Assembly (NCBI GenBank): GCA_026545225.1
Contig: CM048845.1
Coordinates: 32,478,501 to 32,542,500, forward strand
Reading direction: 5' to 3'
Source of the DNA: Cornus controversa
Taxonomy: Eukaryota > Streptophyta > Magnoliopsida > Cornales > Cornaceae
DNA length: 64,000 nt
Shown here: positions 1 through 12,119 of the stretch, one piece after another
Layout: each line of letters begins with the position of its first letter
Numbering within the stretch: position 1 is the stretch's first letter
The notes under the pieces: generated by a model
The model's database searches: none
What the model saw: only the letters and a program-made list of their open reading frames with translations
Told to the model about the DNA's origin: nothing
Position numbers and translations under genes: made by a program

Positions 1-445
1 TAAGACCTATCAAATTTTTTCAGATCAGGGATCCACCATTCAGTTAAGCCCACAAACAGATCGTCAGTGGCGTCATAGGAAGGATCAGTAGATATTAGAG
101 CAAAGGAAAAAGAACTTTATCCCTTCATTGCATCTGCCATTAGCTTTGACCACTTTGGGGAAGGTTCGGTCCCTGCGAAAGGCCTTTTTTAAGGAGCAGA
201 AATAGCAACGAATTTTTGCTGATCGTATTTGGTTTTCAATCTTCCCTCACTGTTCTTGGCCTTTTATTAGCCAGATATGGATGACTATCTTAGTTTTTGG
301 CTCAGGCATCTCCATAATTAAATTATAGAATTGATTAGACTCAATGTACAATGGTGAGGATTGAATCATAGCCTCAGCCGCAAGAGCTTTGAGTATCACA
401 GAGGTCAAGAACTTCTTTACTGAATGATGAATGCTCCAAACGTTC
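1..445 (-). mobile_element. Fragment of an older element, left of G1
   Basis: No intact gene. On the minus strand short open stretches can be read (for example a piece ending EMPEPKTKIVIHIWL), but none is long. The sequence stops exactly where the G1 LTR begins, and the DNA beyond the other end of G1 (24362 onward) has similar character, so this is probably the continuation of the element described at 24362-26407, split by G1. The assignment is inference from position; I see no diagnostic motif. Confidence 0.35.
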
Positions 446-2613
446 TGTCATGCCCCAAAATGAGGTGTCATGATTGATAGATTGTCATCCCATGACCCAA
501 AGAATCATGACAAATTACCACTTATCACCCCTTGATATCCCCACTGATACGAATCTATCACGCCTTAATTATCGGGTCAAGACTTGTTGCGGAAGCCTTT
601 ACAAATTCACCCTAAGTCTCCTACATGGAACACTTGGGTACAACTTTCAATCATCATCATCATAACACAGCGAAAGCTTAATTTTACACACCATAAGCCC
701 TATGTAGGACCCATGAACTCTCAAGTTTTCAACAACACAAAATAACCCACATTCAGGTTTTGGTCAGTTGATGGGTGTCCCACCAGCTGGCTAAAACCTA
801 GGTAATTCATCAGTTAGCTACCCTTCAACTTCAGTCAGCTGAAGGAGGCATTTCTGTCGGTTGAAGGGTTGTTTCAATCAACCGAAATAGGTACCTATAG
901 AGCCTGCAGATGCAAACACTCAGTATCTCACAATTTCAGTTGGCTGAAGGATGTTTCAGCCTGCTAAAACTCCCTAGATCCTGCTTCTCACTATTTTCAA
1001 GTCTCAATTCATCCTCCAAAATATCCACAACTCAAGGGAACCATTCAATGCATCATATCCCTCATTATGACATATACACAATCATGAAGATCAGGGATTT
1101 CTCACATACACATCACTTAGCACATTTCATGCTTTCTCAACTCAAACATCTCCTATTAACATGCATACATACTTGGACATTAATGAAAATACAAATTATC
1201 ATTTGCATCATCTAGCATTTTACTATGCTTATATTATAAGAAATCATAAGTCATAAACTATATATGATTTAAAATTGTACTTAAAAGTATACAACCATAA
1301 AGCCTAATTAATACGTGTTCTCGGAACATAAACAGTCATTACATCTTTGCCACATGCATATATTCCACAATCTGGATCACTCCGTTAGGTTCTTCTACCG
1401 GATTACCCCATGAGGGTTCCCTTTACCGGATTACCTCGCCACTCCTCAAGAGGACTTGATCGCCTAAATGAGCTCACCACCCTCACCACATGTCTACCCA
1501 CGTATGAAGATGGATTATACAAACTCATGGCAATTGCTAATATGCAATTCAAGGCAATTTAGCATTTAATGGTTATGCTTGCACAATTTTCAAATTAGGC
1601 ACCACATGCAATCACATTGTACATTTTTCACCTTTTTCACCTTTCATAAAATTCATATATTGACAATTAAATCATTTTTTTCACAAAAAAAACTTCCAAA
1701 GCAATTTATCAAACACATAAGTGTCACCTTCCCATATATACATTAATAGTCATAATTGCTTCACCTTTCAAATTCAACATGCTTACAAAATTATCTTAGG
1801 TACTTATAATTAGACAAGTACATCAATTAACATTACTAACTCATTAAATAGCATAATCTAGCATGATTTAGAATTTAAAGACATCTAATTATACCCACAT
1901 AGCCAATTAGTTACCAAGACAACCAATATACTCACAAAAACCCCAGATTCTATGGGTTAAGCATCCTTACCTCAATTTTGAAGATATTCCAAATGATTTT
2001 CCCAATTCTCACCAAAAAACCAACCTTCCCTGAAATTAAATCCGGACGGATCAAACTTGAGTCCTCAATGCGTAACCATTTCTCTCTTCTTCGACGTCTT
2101 CAAATCCTCACCCCAAGACTTTCCAATTCATTGGAAAAGTGAAGAAGAAGATATAGAGATATACATGTTATATCTATATTACTCTCACGACTGATGGAGA
2201 GAATGAGAAATGAATTGATAAATCTCTAACTTTGCTATTTATAGGTTAGGTCATTTAATTAATATATGTCACTACCTTTTTCCTAAACCTTTCCGGACTC
2301 AGTTTTTAAGTCCTGTAACCCCGAACATGAAATCGATTTCATAGCATGTCAAATATTTTATTTAATCTACCCTATGAATTTGAAGTCATTCTCTCACTTT
2401 CAAATTTTCTGGGCCCATGGGACCTCTATCCCGGGTCAATCGAACCCGAAAAAGTCAACTTATACCAAACATTCCAAAAACTTTCCCAAACACTTATACA
2501 ACTCCCCAAATATTTATTTTACATTTAAAACACAGAAATAATCATCTAAATCATTAATATGACAATAAACGAAATTAAAGGAAAGCCGATTAAAAATGGT
2601 TTCAACTCTTACA
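446..2613 (-). repeat. G1 3' LTR (left LTR)
   Basis: Begins TGTCATGCCCC and ends CTCTTACA. It aligns with 21476-24361 from end to end but lacks about 440 bp present there (between 'aatctgga' and 'tcactccg', near 1375) as well as the Cassandra insertion. On the minus strand a TATA-like CTATAAATAG lies near 2235-2246, which would place the transcription start near 2210. The palindrome cluster at 765-990 is then downstream of the start. The small ORFs inside are not credible genes. Confidence 0.85.
765..990. repeat. Palindrome cluster in the G1 left LTR
   Basis: A run of short inverted repeats with arms related to TTCAG...CTGAA, for example CTTCAGTCAGCTGAAGG (about 832), TTTCAATCAACCGAAA (about 872) and CAGTTGGCTGAAGG (about 937), plus a longer pair GGTTTTGGTCAG / CTGGCTAAAACC around 754-797. 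The homologous cluster in the right LTR is at 21776-21985. Confidence 0.7.
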
Positions 2614-2630
2614 ACCCACCCAACTTGAAA
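2614..2630 (-). promoter_or_regulatory. G1 polypurine tract
   Basis: On the minus strand a purine-rich AAGTTGGGTGGGT directly precedes the LTR, the usual primer for plus-strand DNA synthesis in LTR elements. It separates the chromodomain remnant from the 3' LTR. Confidence 0.55.
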
Positions 2631-2639
2631 GAATTTTAT

Positions 2640-3932
2640 CCTCAAAATCTGGCCATACCTGAAGTAAACAAGTTGGGATACTTATAATGAACTTCCTGCT
2701 CTCGCTCCTAGGTAGCCTCCTCAACATTGTGGTGATGCCACAAAACTTTGACCAACGAGATGGTCTTACCCCTTAGAACTTGCTAGACTGGTCTCTCCTC
2801 ATAGGTGACATCCTCATCAACCTCAACGTCTACCCAACTTAGAACATGTGATGGATCAAGTTTGTATTTTCTCAACATCGAAATGTGGAATATGTTGTGA
2901 ACCTTTTCCAACTGTGGTGGCAAAGCCAATATGTAGGCCACCTCTCCAACACACTTAATGATCTCACATGGTCCAATATATCTGGGCGACAACTTGCCAC
3001 TCTGCCCAAAATGTATCAAGTCTTTCCATAGCGAAGCTTTAAGAAACACATGGTCTCCCACCTCAAATGATAACGGTCTCTTCCTTCGATCGGCATAACT
3101 CTTTTGTCGACTCTATGCCGTCAACAATCGCTGCTTACTCAACTTAATCATTTTTGTAGTCTCATGCACAATATTTGGCCCTAAGGTTGTGGTCTCACCC
3201 ACCTCAGTCCAACAAACTAGAGATCTACAAGGTCTGATGTACAACGCCTCGAATAGTGCCATCTCAATACTGGCCTAATATTGTTGTACGCAAACTCCAT
3301 AAGTAGCAAATGGTCCTCCCAACCACCACCAAAATCAAGAATACAAGTACGAAGCATATCCTCAAATATATGTATAATGCGTTCTGGCTGTCCATCAGTC
3401 TGAGTATGAAATGTTGTGCTAAAGTGAAATTCTATGTCTAGCACTATTTAGAACCCCTGCCAGAATCTCGAAGTGAATTGTGGATCCCTATCTGATACAA
3501 TGGATACTGGAACCCATGTAATCTCATAATCTGCTCTACGTATTGCTTATTAAGCCTCCTCACATCACCATTCAACCTTATAGGCAAGAAATGAGCTATT
3601 TTGGTTAATCAATCCACGATGACCCAAACTATATCATTACCTTTATTTGATCTCAGAAGACTCATCACAAAATCTATGGTGATATGTTCCTATTTCCACT
3701 CTGCCACTGGTAATGGTTATAACAACCTAGCTAACTTTTGATGTTCTGCCTTGACTTGTTGACAAGTAAGGCATCTCGCAACAAACTGTGCCACATCCTT
3801 CTTCATACCTCGCCACCAATATTGGCATCTCATATTGTGATACATTTTGGTTCCACCAGGATGAACTGTAAAATGAGAATAATGAAATTCCCATAACACA
3901 TCATCACGACAATTAGAAGGAACCACCATTAA
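2640..3932 (-). pseudogene. G1 integrase and chromodomain, broken
   Basis: Read from high to low coordinate: a zinc-binding HHCC domain (3938-3717; HYSHFTVHPGG, then CLTCQQVKAEH), an integrase core remnant (3444-3217; HTQTDGQPERIIHIFEDML, where the family's conserved glutamate follows DGQ.E, and WEDHLLLMEFAYNN), the integrase C-terminal region (3061-2783; GDHVFLKASLWK, LSPRYIGPCEI, VFHIS-like NIFHISMLRKY), then a chromodomain remnant at about 2760-2640 (LVKVLWHHHNVEEAT). The family links the chromodomain to targeting of heterochromatin. At least two frame changes and several stops separate the pieces. The upstream end is cut by the solo LTR at 3933. Confidence 0.85.
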
Positions 3933-6740
3933 TGTCACGCCCCGGAATCCAAACCGCCGAGACTTTCCCGGACTGACCCCGAATCTCGAGTGTGAACCCG
4001 TTCACTTAACTCCATGAACAATCTCAACCACACTCATGCGATAGTATCCATTTCTGATACCATGCCATAATGCCCCGATTTCCCCAGTCCCGGAAGACCG
4101 GAGGTTAACTGTCCATTAAACCTAGTGAACCCTCATTACACTCATTTACAGTGGAAGTTAAACTTAATTTTTGCATATAAATGCACACAACTCCACCTTA
4201 ACCAATCCCCATGGGCCCTACATTGAATCATACACCTTAGTGGAAGTGTACTTGTCCACACTTTCAAGAATCACTAACTTTCAAGCCTCAAAACTTATTG
4301 TGTTTAGAATATGAAACTGGGACCTACACCATTGGATATAGAATCCAAAAATACTGAATTTCAAAAAAAAACGACACTCAATTCCTATCTAGAACGAAGA
4401 AATTACGTTGAAATGAAGTTTGGAAAAATGCTGTGAATAGTAATTTCGATTATGCGAAATGCCAATCTCGATTGTGCGAAACCAGCATCTCGATTATGCG
4501 AAAATATCACCCTCTCGGGACCTCAGACCTACAATATTTCGCACGATCGAAATGGGGGTTTTGATTGTGAGAAATTCCCCCTGTCTGGACCCTAAAAATC
4601 ATCATAAATCATCACCCCTTCGCACGATCGAAATGGGGGCTTCGATTGTGCAAAATGGGCATTTCGCCCGATCGAAATACTCTCCCCAGGTCCTCCAACA
4701 ACCCTATATATGGTCTATTTGGAGCCCAATGCACATTCTATCATCCTAGAACCTCTCATACATGGTCTATAACATAAATGAAAGATTCCAACATCAATTA
4801 CAAATGATATAACATCATACACACACACCAACATATGCGTTTAAAACTCAAATCTTTCATAATCATAAAAATTTCCTAGGTTCACAATACACCTAAAACT
4901 CAAGTGAATAAACCATCCTTATTTCCCAAAAATCATTCCCATAGAACCATACACATAAGAAATCAAATGGTCCTTTAACCATACATTCATCAAGTCTCAA
5001 ATGACGGAAGTCATTATATATGTATTTCTCAAAAGTCTCCTTCCTACAAGTGTGGCATTTACATTTGGAGTTCATAAACAAAAGAAGATACAAATGTAAA
5101 GGCAATACTATAACTATAGTCAACGTGCCACAAGCAGGCATGGACATTTATCTACATCCCAAAACATCAAAAATCCAAAAAGAGAACCCAACAAGGTTCA
5201 TTGAGCTAATCATGCTTCGTCCTCCATTGGCGCCTTATCTGAAAAAGTTTATATAAGTAGGGGGTGAGCAACACTGCGGCTCAGTAGGAATGATCCACCC
5301 AACCCTACTCTAACTCAGGCGGTCATGCATAGATGCATATGAAATCACTACATGTCTACATGACAAGTATACATACTTTTAACCCATAAATAATCACATT
5401 TTTCAAATCATGTGTGATGCTTCACATCTCAATGCATTTGCATACATATGTATATATATATATCAAATTGAGTAAGCCACAATATATATATATAACTCAC
5501 GCCACATTAATTCAGAAATCACTTCAAAGGGGACTAGCTCATCACACCATCCATAGTAAGGGTCTCTTCGGCACCCAAACTCTACTTACGCTTTATCGGG
5601 TTGCTAACCCAAAGGGAACGCCTCCTCTTGGCCAAGTTTTGGGTCTTTCACCCTAGGGACCATTCCCTCACCTTAATTCTCCCCCAAAAAATCATTTTTC
5701 ATATAGTGTACATAGTCACATCAATGCACTTATTCCACACAATGAATGCATTTTTGTCAAATCAATGCATTTTTCTTTCCCTCAAGATTGTCACAATGCC
5801 ATCACACTCATATCATGAAAATCATCATGCTTATGCATTTCACAAGAAAAATCATATCTTTCATGCACAAGTCTATAAAAACTCACATTTTTCATGCTTT
5901 CACCAAATGAACACATTTTTCATCAAGAAAATTCATAGTCTCATTTGCACATACACAACATACATAAGCCCTAACTAACATGTTAGATATATCCATGTGC
6001 ATAAATCACATTTTCATACATATATACATATACACAAAACCCAAAACTCAAGAAATCTCAATCTATCTTTCATGTCACAAGTATGTGACCTACAGAATCA
6101 AAGTAAAGATGAGTCTAGCACCCCTACCTCAAATCCTATGCTTTGAATCCAAATTTGAGAAATCCTAACTTTCTCAACTTCATGAAATGTGGACTTTGAT
6201 CGGTTCAAACCGAAGCCCTCAACGCCCTCTACACACTTTCCTTCTTCGGGATCTTCTAAATCACACTTCAAGTGACCTAGAATCTAGAGAGAAGGGAGAG
6301 AGATGAAGTGGGAGACGTAGAGAGAGAGAGATCTGTATAATGAAATATCTAAAACCCTTTTTGATATTTATCTCAACCTTAGGGGCGCGAAATGACCATT
6401 TTACCCCCGATCACTTAATGTACCTTCCCAACCTCGGAATTAATTCCTGAAAACTCCGTTGGACTTGAAATCACTTCCTTAACACTCTAAACATTTCATT
6501 TAGTTTATAACCAAAAGTAAAATTTTCTAGATTTTCTGGACCCACTTAACCTCATCCCGGGGCTCCCGTTGACCGAAAAGTCAAATTTGTCTAAAAGTTG
6601 CCAAAACTTTCTGAAACCATATTCCAACCTTCTAAACATGTTTTTCGTATTCAAAACATGTTAAACATCATTTAAAATGCGTTTAAAATAATAAATGACA
6701 AAAATTAAAAAACCAGCCAAAATTGGACACGGTCTCTACA
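3933..6740 (-). repeat. Solo LTR of the G2 gypsy family, inserted in G1
   Basis: Begins TGTCACGCCCC and ends GGTCTCTACA, with flanking ATTAA (3928-3932) and ATCAA (6741-6745), a 5-bp duplication with one change. It aligns with the LTR at the right end of the window, for example 5130-5330 against about 63540-63710 (shared text around 'ggcatggacat' and 'gtaggaatgatccaccca'). No internal domain remains, so it is a solo LTR, probably left by LTR-LTR recombination. It splits G1 between integrase and RNase H. Strand is assigned from the G2 element. ORFs inside, such as 5601-5978, are repeat noise. Confidence 0.85.
4441..4682. repeat. Palindrome cluster in the solo G2-family LTR
   Basis: At least seven imperfect inverted repeats of the type ATTTCGCACGATCGAAAT and TTTCGATTATGCGAAAT, some as complementary halves. 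The same region of the related LTR (63083-63206) carries TTTCGATGCATCGAA instead, while sequence on either side stays alignable. Confidence 0.75.
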
Positions 6741-7714
6741 ATCAATCCTCTGAACTGTAGACCCCATCAGAATTCAAGGTCCAATCCTTTAACATCACAC
6801 CACTAAAAATCTATAAGTGAATGGCCTCCAACTCACTATCCCATTTTTGTGCCTCAATCACCTTACTTACAAGCATAGGTTAAGCTGACAAGCTAAACAA
6901 CGTAGCTGGTTCATTATCATCACTGAAATATAATCCCAACTCTGAGAAATCTTCCATCATTTTCCATTCCTGTATGGCTATCCTCCATGTACTTCACCCA
7001 TCGCCTCTATCTTATATTCAAGTCCTTTTAGGAGAAAAGGTACTTGAGACTTTTGTGATCCGAATACACCTCGAACTTCTCACCATACAAGTAGTGTCTC
7101 CAACAAAGCAAAAATCACCGCCGCAAGCTCTAGATCATGCGTAGGATAGTTATGCTCATGAGTCTTTAATTTTCTAGACACGTAAGTAACTACTCCATCA
7201 CATTGCATCAACACACAACATAGCCCGCTCCCCAAAGCATCACAATAAATCACATATCCCAAGCCACACTCAGGTATCATCAAAATAGGAGTTGTAGTCA
7301 ACCGATTCTTTAATTCACAAAAAGCTAACTCACATGCTTCATTCCATACAAACTTCACACCTATACGAATGAGTCATGTCATAGGGGCTGCAATACTAGA
7401 GAAGTCTTTCACAAACCTTCTATAGTAGCCAGCTAAACCAAGAAAATTTTGAATCTCGAAGACACTCTTCGAACTCTCCCAACTCATTGCGGCCTCAATC
7501 TTAGATGGATCAACTAAGACTCTACCTCTGAAAACAACATGCCAAAGGAATTTCACCTATTGGAGCCAAAACTCACACTTCTCATATTTAACATATAATC
7601 GGTGTTCTCTAAGGATTTGCAAAACTATCCTCAAGTGTAAGTCATGCTCCTCCTCTAAAGATGAATACACAAGTATGTCATCCACAAACACTACCACAAA
7701 AGTATCAAGGTACT
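6741..7714 (-). pseudogene. G1 reverse transcriptase C-terminal part and RNase H, broken
   Basis: Read on the minus strand from 7714: [10 protein letters not shown] carries the RT catalytic FVDD; then an RT thumb/connection stretch (7556-7374; EIQNFLGLAGYYRRFVKDFSSIA), then RNase H (7358-7080; [18 protein letters not shown] with the catalytic D, and [16 protein letters not shown]), and a tail to about 6960 ([17 protein letters not shown]). The other half of RT lies at 18883-19478, beyond copia C1, which landed just before the FVDD motif. The stop ending the 7556 frame and the frame change between the thumb and RNase H make it inactive. Confidence 0.87.
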
Positions 7715-8914
7715 TGTTGATCCAAAGGTTTTTAACCTAAGGGCAATCCAGTAATTTTGATGATAACAAATCATTAATGATGTTAAACACTAACATCTAA
7801 ATTAAGTGATTGCTTAGGATAATTGTCATAAACAAAGGAAGCATTCATATGGTGGAATGATCATAAAAGGTGACAATGACATGAGAAAAACATTCAGTGA
7901 AGAAGAAAGAAGTAACTCAAAGCTTCAAGACATTTCAAGCATAAAGAAATGGGGTAGTTATAGCTTGGTGAGAGATAGGACTTAATTTATCGAAGTTACT
8001 TTTGAATAACTTGTTTGAAGCTCACTTGCATTACATGACCATGATGCATTCTCATATATATATATATCATCTCTGGTCATTTGATCACTAAGAAACTGTC
8101 TTAAAGCCTTAAGGATATTTTTTTAAAAGATCAAAAGTCTTTCCTTCACTTTGTTGAAAATATTTTTAAGACTTATTTAATTTCAACTTACTGAAAGTTA
8201 ACTTTCAGCCTGCTGAAAGTGACAGAACACTTTGATGTTTGTATAGCACCTTTTCAGCTGACTGAAAGTAGCTGAATTTGAATACAACGGCTAGTTTAGT
8301 GCATTTAATGCTCACAACTACCTTCCAATAGCTATATTTTGCATAGGCTCTACATATATTGATATGCTCTGTATTTATGTAGTTACACCAATTCTCTTGA
8401 GCATTTATTGAGAAACATTTATAGCAATCTACCATCATTTAATACACTTGAGCTTCAAACTTGTGATTCAACTTTAACTATAGTATTGAGAGCTTGAAGT
8501 TGTGTTCTCTTCTTTGAGAGACATTCTTTGTATTACAAACTTTGTTCTACATCAGTTGTAAAGGGTTGCTGAACCCTAGAAGACTAAGTGAAGAAGTTTA
8601 CTTAGCAAGAGGGAGCTTGTGTTCTCCACTATAAGGGTTTGCTCTCCACAAACAAGGAAGAGCCATAGTGGATTGGGGAAAATCTAAAGAGGGATCTTGA
8701 GTCGTGGAGTAGGAGTTTCCGAACCACGCTACATCCTTGTGTTGATTGTGTTTGAATCTCTCTATCCCTAACTTTTTATATTGTGTTTGTTTAATTCCTT
8801 CATTATCTCATTACTCTTTGCATATCTTTTCTTAATTCTGGGATTTGATTTTATTGTTTGCCAAAGACCCTATTCACTCCCCCCCCCCCCTCTAGGGTCA
8901 TTTCTTGATTAACA
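7715..8914 (+). repeat. C1 5' LTR
   Basis: 1200 bp, TGTTGATCC to TTAACA. It aligns with 17548-18882. A TATA-like TACATATATTGATATG sits near 8351, about 80 bp after the palindromes at 8191-8270. A C10-rich tract near 8879-8890 is longer than in the 3' copy. Confidence 0.93.
8191..8270. repeat. Palindromes in the C1 5' LTR
   Basis: Two main units: the CTGAAAGTTAACTTTCAG region (8191-8208) continuing into CTTTCAGCCTGCTGAAAG, and TTTCAGCTGACTGAAAGT (8252-8269). The 3' LTR has about eight units at the same place. Confidence 0.75.
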
Positions 8915-8916
8915 AT

Positions 8917-8930
8917 TGGTATTAGAGCAA
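8917..8930 (+). promoter_or_regulatory. C1 primer-binding site
   Basis: TGGTATTAGAGCAA starts two bases after the LTR end. It matches the initiator tRNA-Met 3' end complement (TGGTATCAGAGC) with one change, the usual copia primer site. Confidence 0.85.
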
Positions 8931-8978
8931 GGGCTCTAGTTTTTTACCTAACCGTCTTAGAGTTCGATCTTGGCAAAC

Positions 8979-10688
8979 ATGAAAGGTGCCTCTCATATGG
9001 AAGGACAATCAAACAATAGGTCACCTTGGTTTGATGGCACCGACTATAATTACTGGAAACCTAGAATGATATTCTTTCTCCAATCCATTGATTATCAAGT
9101 TTGGGAAGTTGTTTGTAAAGGGCTTTTAGTTCCTATGAAAAATGTTGAAGATGGGAAAGTTCCCAAGGATGAAGAATGGACCGATGGTGATGGAAAGCTA
9201 ATCCAAATTAATGCTAAAGCTATCACTAATTTGTTTTGTGCTTTAAGAAAATTCGAATTCAATAGAATTTCGGCCTGTAAAACAGCCAAAGAAATTTGGG
9301 ACAAATTAGAAGTAACCTATGAGGGCACTAAGTAAGTTAGAGCTACCAAAATTAGTATGTTGATTCGTGAATATGAGATTTTTAGCATGCTTCCAATTGA
9401 ATCTATTAATGAAATGTTTACTAGATTTATTAATATTGTTAATAGCTTGTTTCATATTGGTAGAACTTATTCTAACTCCGACAATGTTAGAAACATGCTT
9501 TGGTGTCTTCCTACAAGTTGGGATGCAAAGGCAACGGCTATTCAAGAAGCTAAGGATCTTGACACCTTGTGTCTTGAAGACCTTATGGGATCGCTTATGA
9601 CTCATGAGATTCAAGTTGGTAGTCGTCAAGAAATAGTTAATCCAAAGAAGACCTTAGCATTGAAATCATCTCTGCAAGATTCGAAAGAAATTGATAAAAG
9701 TGGGTCTAGTGATGATGAGGATGACATGGCATTCATTGCTCACAAATTCAAGAAGTTCTTAAGAATGGAACCTTTCCCCAAGAGAAGACCCTTTAAGAGA
9801 GATGAGCCAAAAGGAGATTCAAGTAAAAAGGAACCTCCTACTTGCTACAATTGTGGCAAATTGGGACACTTTCTAAAAGATTGTCACAAGCCAAGAAGAA
9901 ATAAAAATAAGAAAGTTACTATGAAAGCCACATAGGATGATTTTGACTCAAGCGATTCGGAATGCGACACAAGCAATGAGGTTGTAAATCTTTGCCTTAT
10001 GGCAATTGATGATGAGGTAAATTCTAACCTTGAAACTTCTCCATTGATTTCATATGATGAATTGCAATGTGCTTTTAAGGATTTGCATAGGGAGCTAAAA
10101 AAAGTAATTTTGAAAAACTCCACTCTTAAAAAGAAAAACACATCTTTTTCTCAAAAAATTTCTAATGCTCAAAATGAAAATGATTCCTTGAGAAAAGAAA
10201 ATGAATGCTTGTCTTCATCTCTTTCAAAAATCCAAAGTGAAAATATTTTGTTAAAAAGTGAAAGAGAAAATTTTTCGTCAAACATATCTTCTTCAAATGA
10301 TTCTCAATCCAAAATTGATAACTTGAAGAAAATTATTGAAGATCAAGTGGATGTTCTTGCTAAATTCACCAAAGGAAGAAAGAATTTAACTATGCTTCTT
10401 GGTAGAAAAAGAGATGTTTATGACAAAGAAGGGATTGGCTACAATCCTTACGACAAACAAAAATCTTTGATCAAAAGGCCTACTTCCAAAAATGACAAGT
10501 TCAAACCATTGAATCACTTCTTTGTCAAAATATCTCAATTTAGCTTTAATAGCTTTGTATGCAATCTTTGTAGGAAAATAGGACATAAGATCTTTGCTTG
10601 TCCATTTAGAGGAAAAAAATTGACTAAGATGATTTGGGTTCCAAAAGGAACATTTCCCATTTCCTATGATTGCTAACCCAATAGGACC
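8979..10688 (+). pseudogene. C1 gag (capsid and nucleocapsid), with in-frame stops
   Basis: Gag polyprotein packaging element RNA. The first ATG is at 8979; the codon three triplets upstream, now TTG (8970), may have been the original start. Early motif SPWFDGTDYNYWKPRM is typical of copia gag (UBN2-type). A CCHC knuckle CYNCGKLGHFLKDCH lies near 9840, a coiled-coil lysine/serine-rich segment spans about 10060-10330, and a second knuckle-like CNLCRKIGHKIFACP is near 10560. The frame is continuous from 8979 to 10673 except for TAA at 9333 and TAG at 9933 (probable CAA and TGG originally); TAA at 10674 follows. Solo LTR S1 then interrupts it at 10689. Confidence 0.9.
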
Positions 10689-12114
10689 TGACGTGGCTAA
10701 ACTCGGATTAAATTGTAAGCTTAATTTTGCCCTTTTTATCAAAATATAATTTAACCACTAGCAAGAGCACGAATCTTTGTAGATAAGGTTCTATATAGAG
10801 GGTATCGATCCCACGAGGACTAGTCGAAATTGTCTTAAAGGAAGATTAATTCTACTTTAATTCTAAAAATAGGTTTTTGGATTTTTGTTTATAATCTATT
10901 GCTTGAATGAAATGACAATAAAATTAAAGAGTTTGAGTTGGGAGAGAGAGCTAGGGGTGGTTTCCACCACTAGCCATTCACATGTTCATAAGTGTAGCAA
11001 GCATGGGATTCATAAATTAAATGCCTAACAATGTCATTAGGCTTGTGACCTCAATAACATATCAAAAGATCAATGTGTGTGCTAACCTATCATAATCCAT
11101 CTTCAACAAGCATAGCCCTTCAACCTAACTAACTACCTAATTACCCTACTCTCTAATTAAACACTACATGCATCCAAAGTACCTTGTCTTGGCATGGTCT
11201 ATACAAGCAAACATCACACATTCATTTAAACACCATTATCTAGCCATCATTTGCACTTCTTGTGGAATATACAAATGTTGTGCATTCAAGTGACAAAATC
11301 TACTCTAAGACAAGAATAAATTCCAAATCAAATGAATATATATAAGAAATGTATTTGTGTACATATTCACTAGGCTAATAATCAACATTTAAATACAAAT
11401 CCCCAAGTGCTACAAAAATGAACAAGTTTACATGGCTAGGTGTGTCAACCACACCCTAATGGAGGAGTTAGTTGGTCATGGCAGCCTTGCACCCTTCCAT
11501 TGATGAAGAAAGTGAAGCTTCTTGGTCTGGTTCAGCTCCTCTTCTTTTTCTCCCGAAGGTCTCTCCTTGGATGGTCTGATGTATATTGAGAGATATGTGA
11601 GATATGAGAGATATGGCCCTTTTGTGCTTTTTGGCTCCATTTTTTACCTTGGGGCCCACCATATATATATATATATCAATATATATATCTCTTATATCAA
11701 GAAGGTCTCCAAAAGTTTTGTTCAAGTCAGACAATCCCCCTAAGTCGTGCAAAAAGGGGGATTTTGTTGCAAGTGGGAGAGCAGGTGAGCAAGTGAGCAA
11801 GTGGATTCTGCAGAATCTCGATTGATCGAGATTGGATCTCGATTGATCGAGATTTTGATCAATCAAAATGAGATCTCGATCAATCGAGATTTCGATTAAT
11901 CGAGATCAACATCTCGATTGATCGAGATGCCTTTGGCTGCAATTCTGATTATTCTTCTTCAGCTGCAAATAGCTTCAAACTTTGCTCCATTTACTCTAAT
12001 ACTTGCAATACATCAAAAACACAAAAATACCATAAATATATCTCGGTAAACGCAAAAACGGAACTAACATAAGCAATAAAGAGGGTTCAAATGCATAGAA
12101 TTGAACACTTATCA
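10689..12114 (+). repeat. S1: solo LTR inside C1 gag-pol
   Basis: 1426 bp, TGACGTGGC to CACTTATCA, flanked by a perfect 5-bp duplication GGACC (10684-10688 and 12115-12119). Removing it rejoins a short copia motif around the site. The motif 'cgatcccacgaggac' near 10806 and the end 'cacttatca' recall LTRs of Athila/Tat-type gypsy elements, which would give + orientation; this family call is from memory and tentative. No internal domain is present. A cluster of palindromes occupies 11815-11930 and an AT-rich run lies near 11662-11695. Confidence 0.82.
11815..11930. repeat. Palindrome cluster in S1
   Basis: Six palindromes in about 115 bp: four close copies of ATCTCGATTGATCGAGAT or its flipped-centre form ATCTCGATCAATCGAGAT, one TTCGATTAATCGAGA, and one TTTTGATCAATCAAAA. 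Arms are up to 8 bp with a 2-bp centre. This is the clearest cluster in the window. Confidence 0.9.
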
Positions 12115-12119
12115 GGACC

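Noticed and set aside
5414-6168. Several ORFs of 60-125 codons
   Set aside because: Inside a solo LTR with no motif; composition follows the LTR.
9095-10742. Minus-strand ORFs over C1 gag
   Set aside because: Shadows of the gag frame; no motifs.
11815-11930. CRISPR-like regular palindromic repeats
   Set aside because: The units are tightly packed without constant spacers, lie in a plant LTR bounded by a target duplication, and occur in several LTR families. There is no prokaryotic context.
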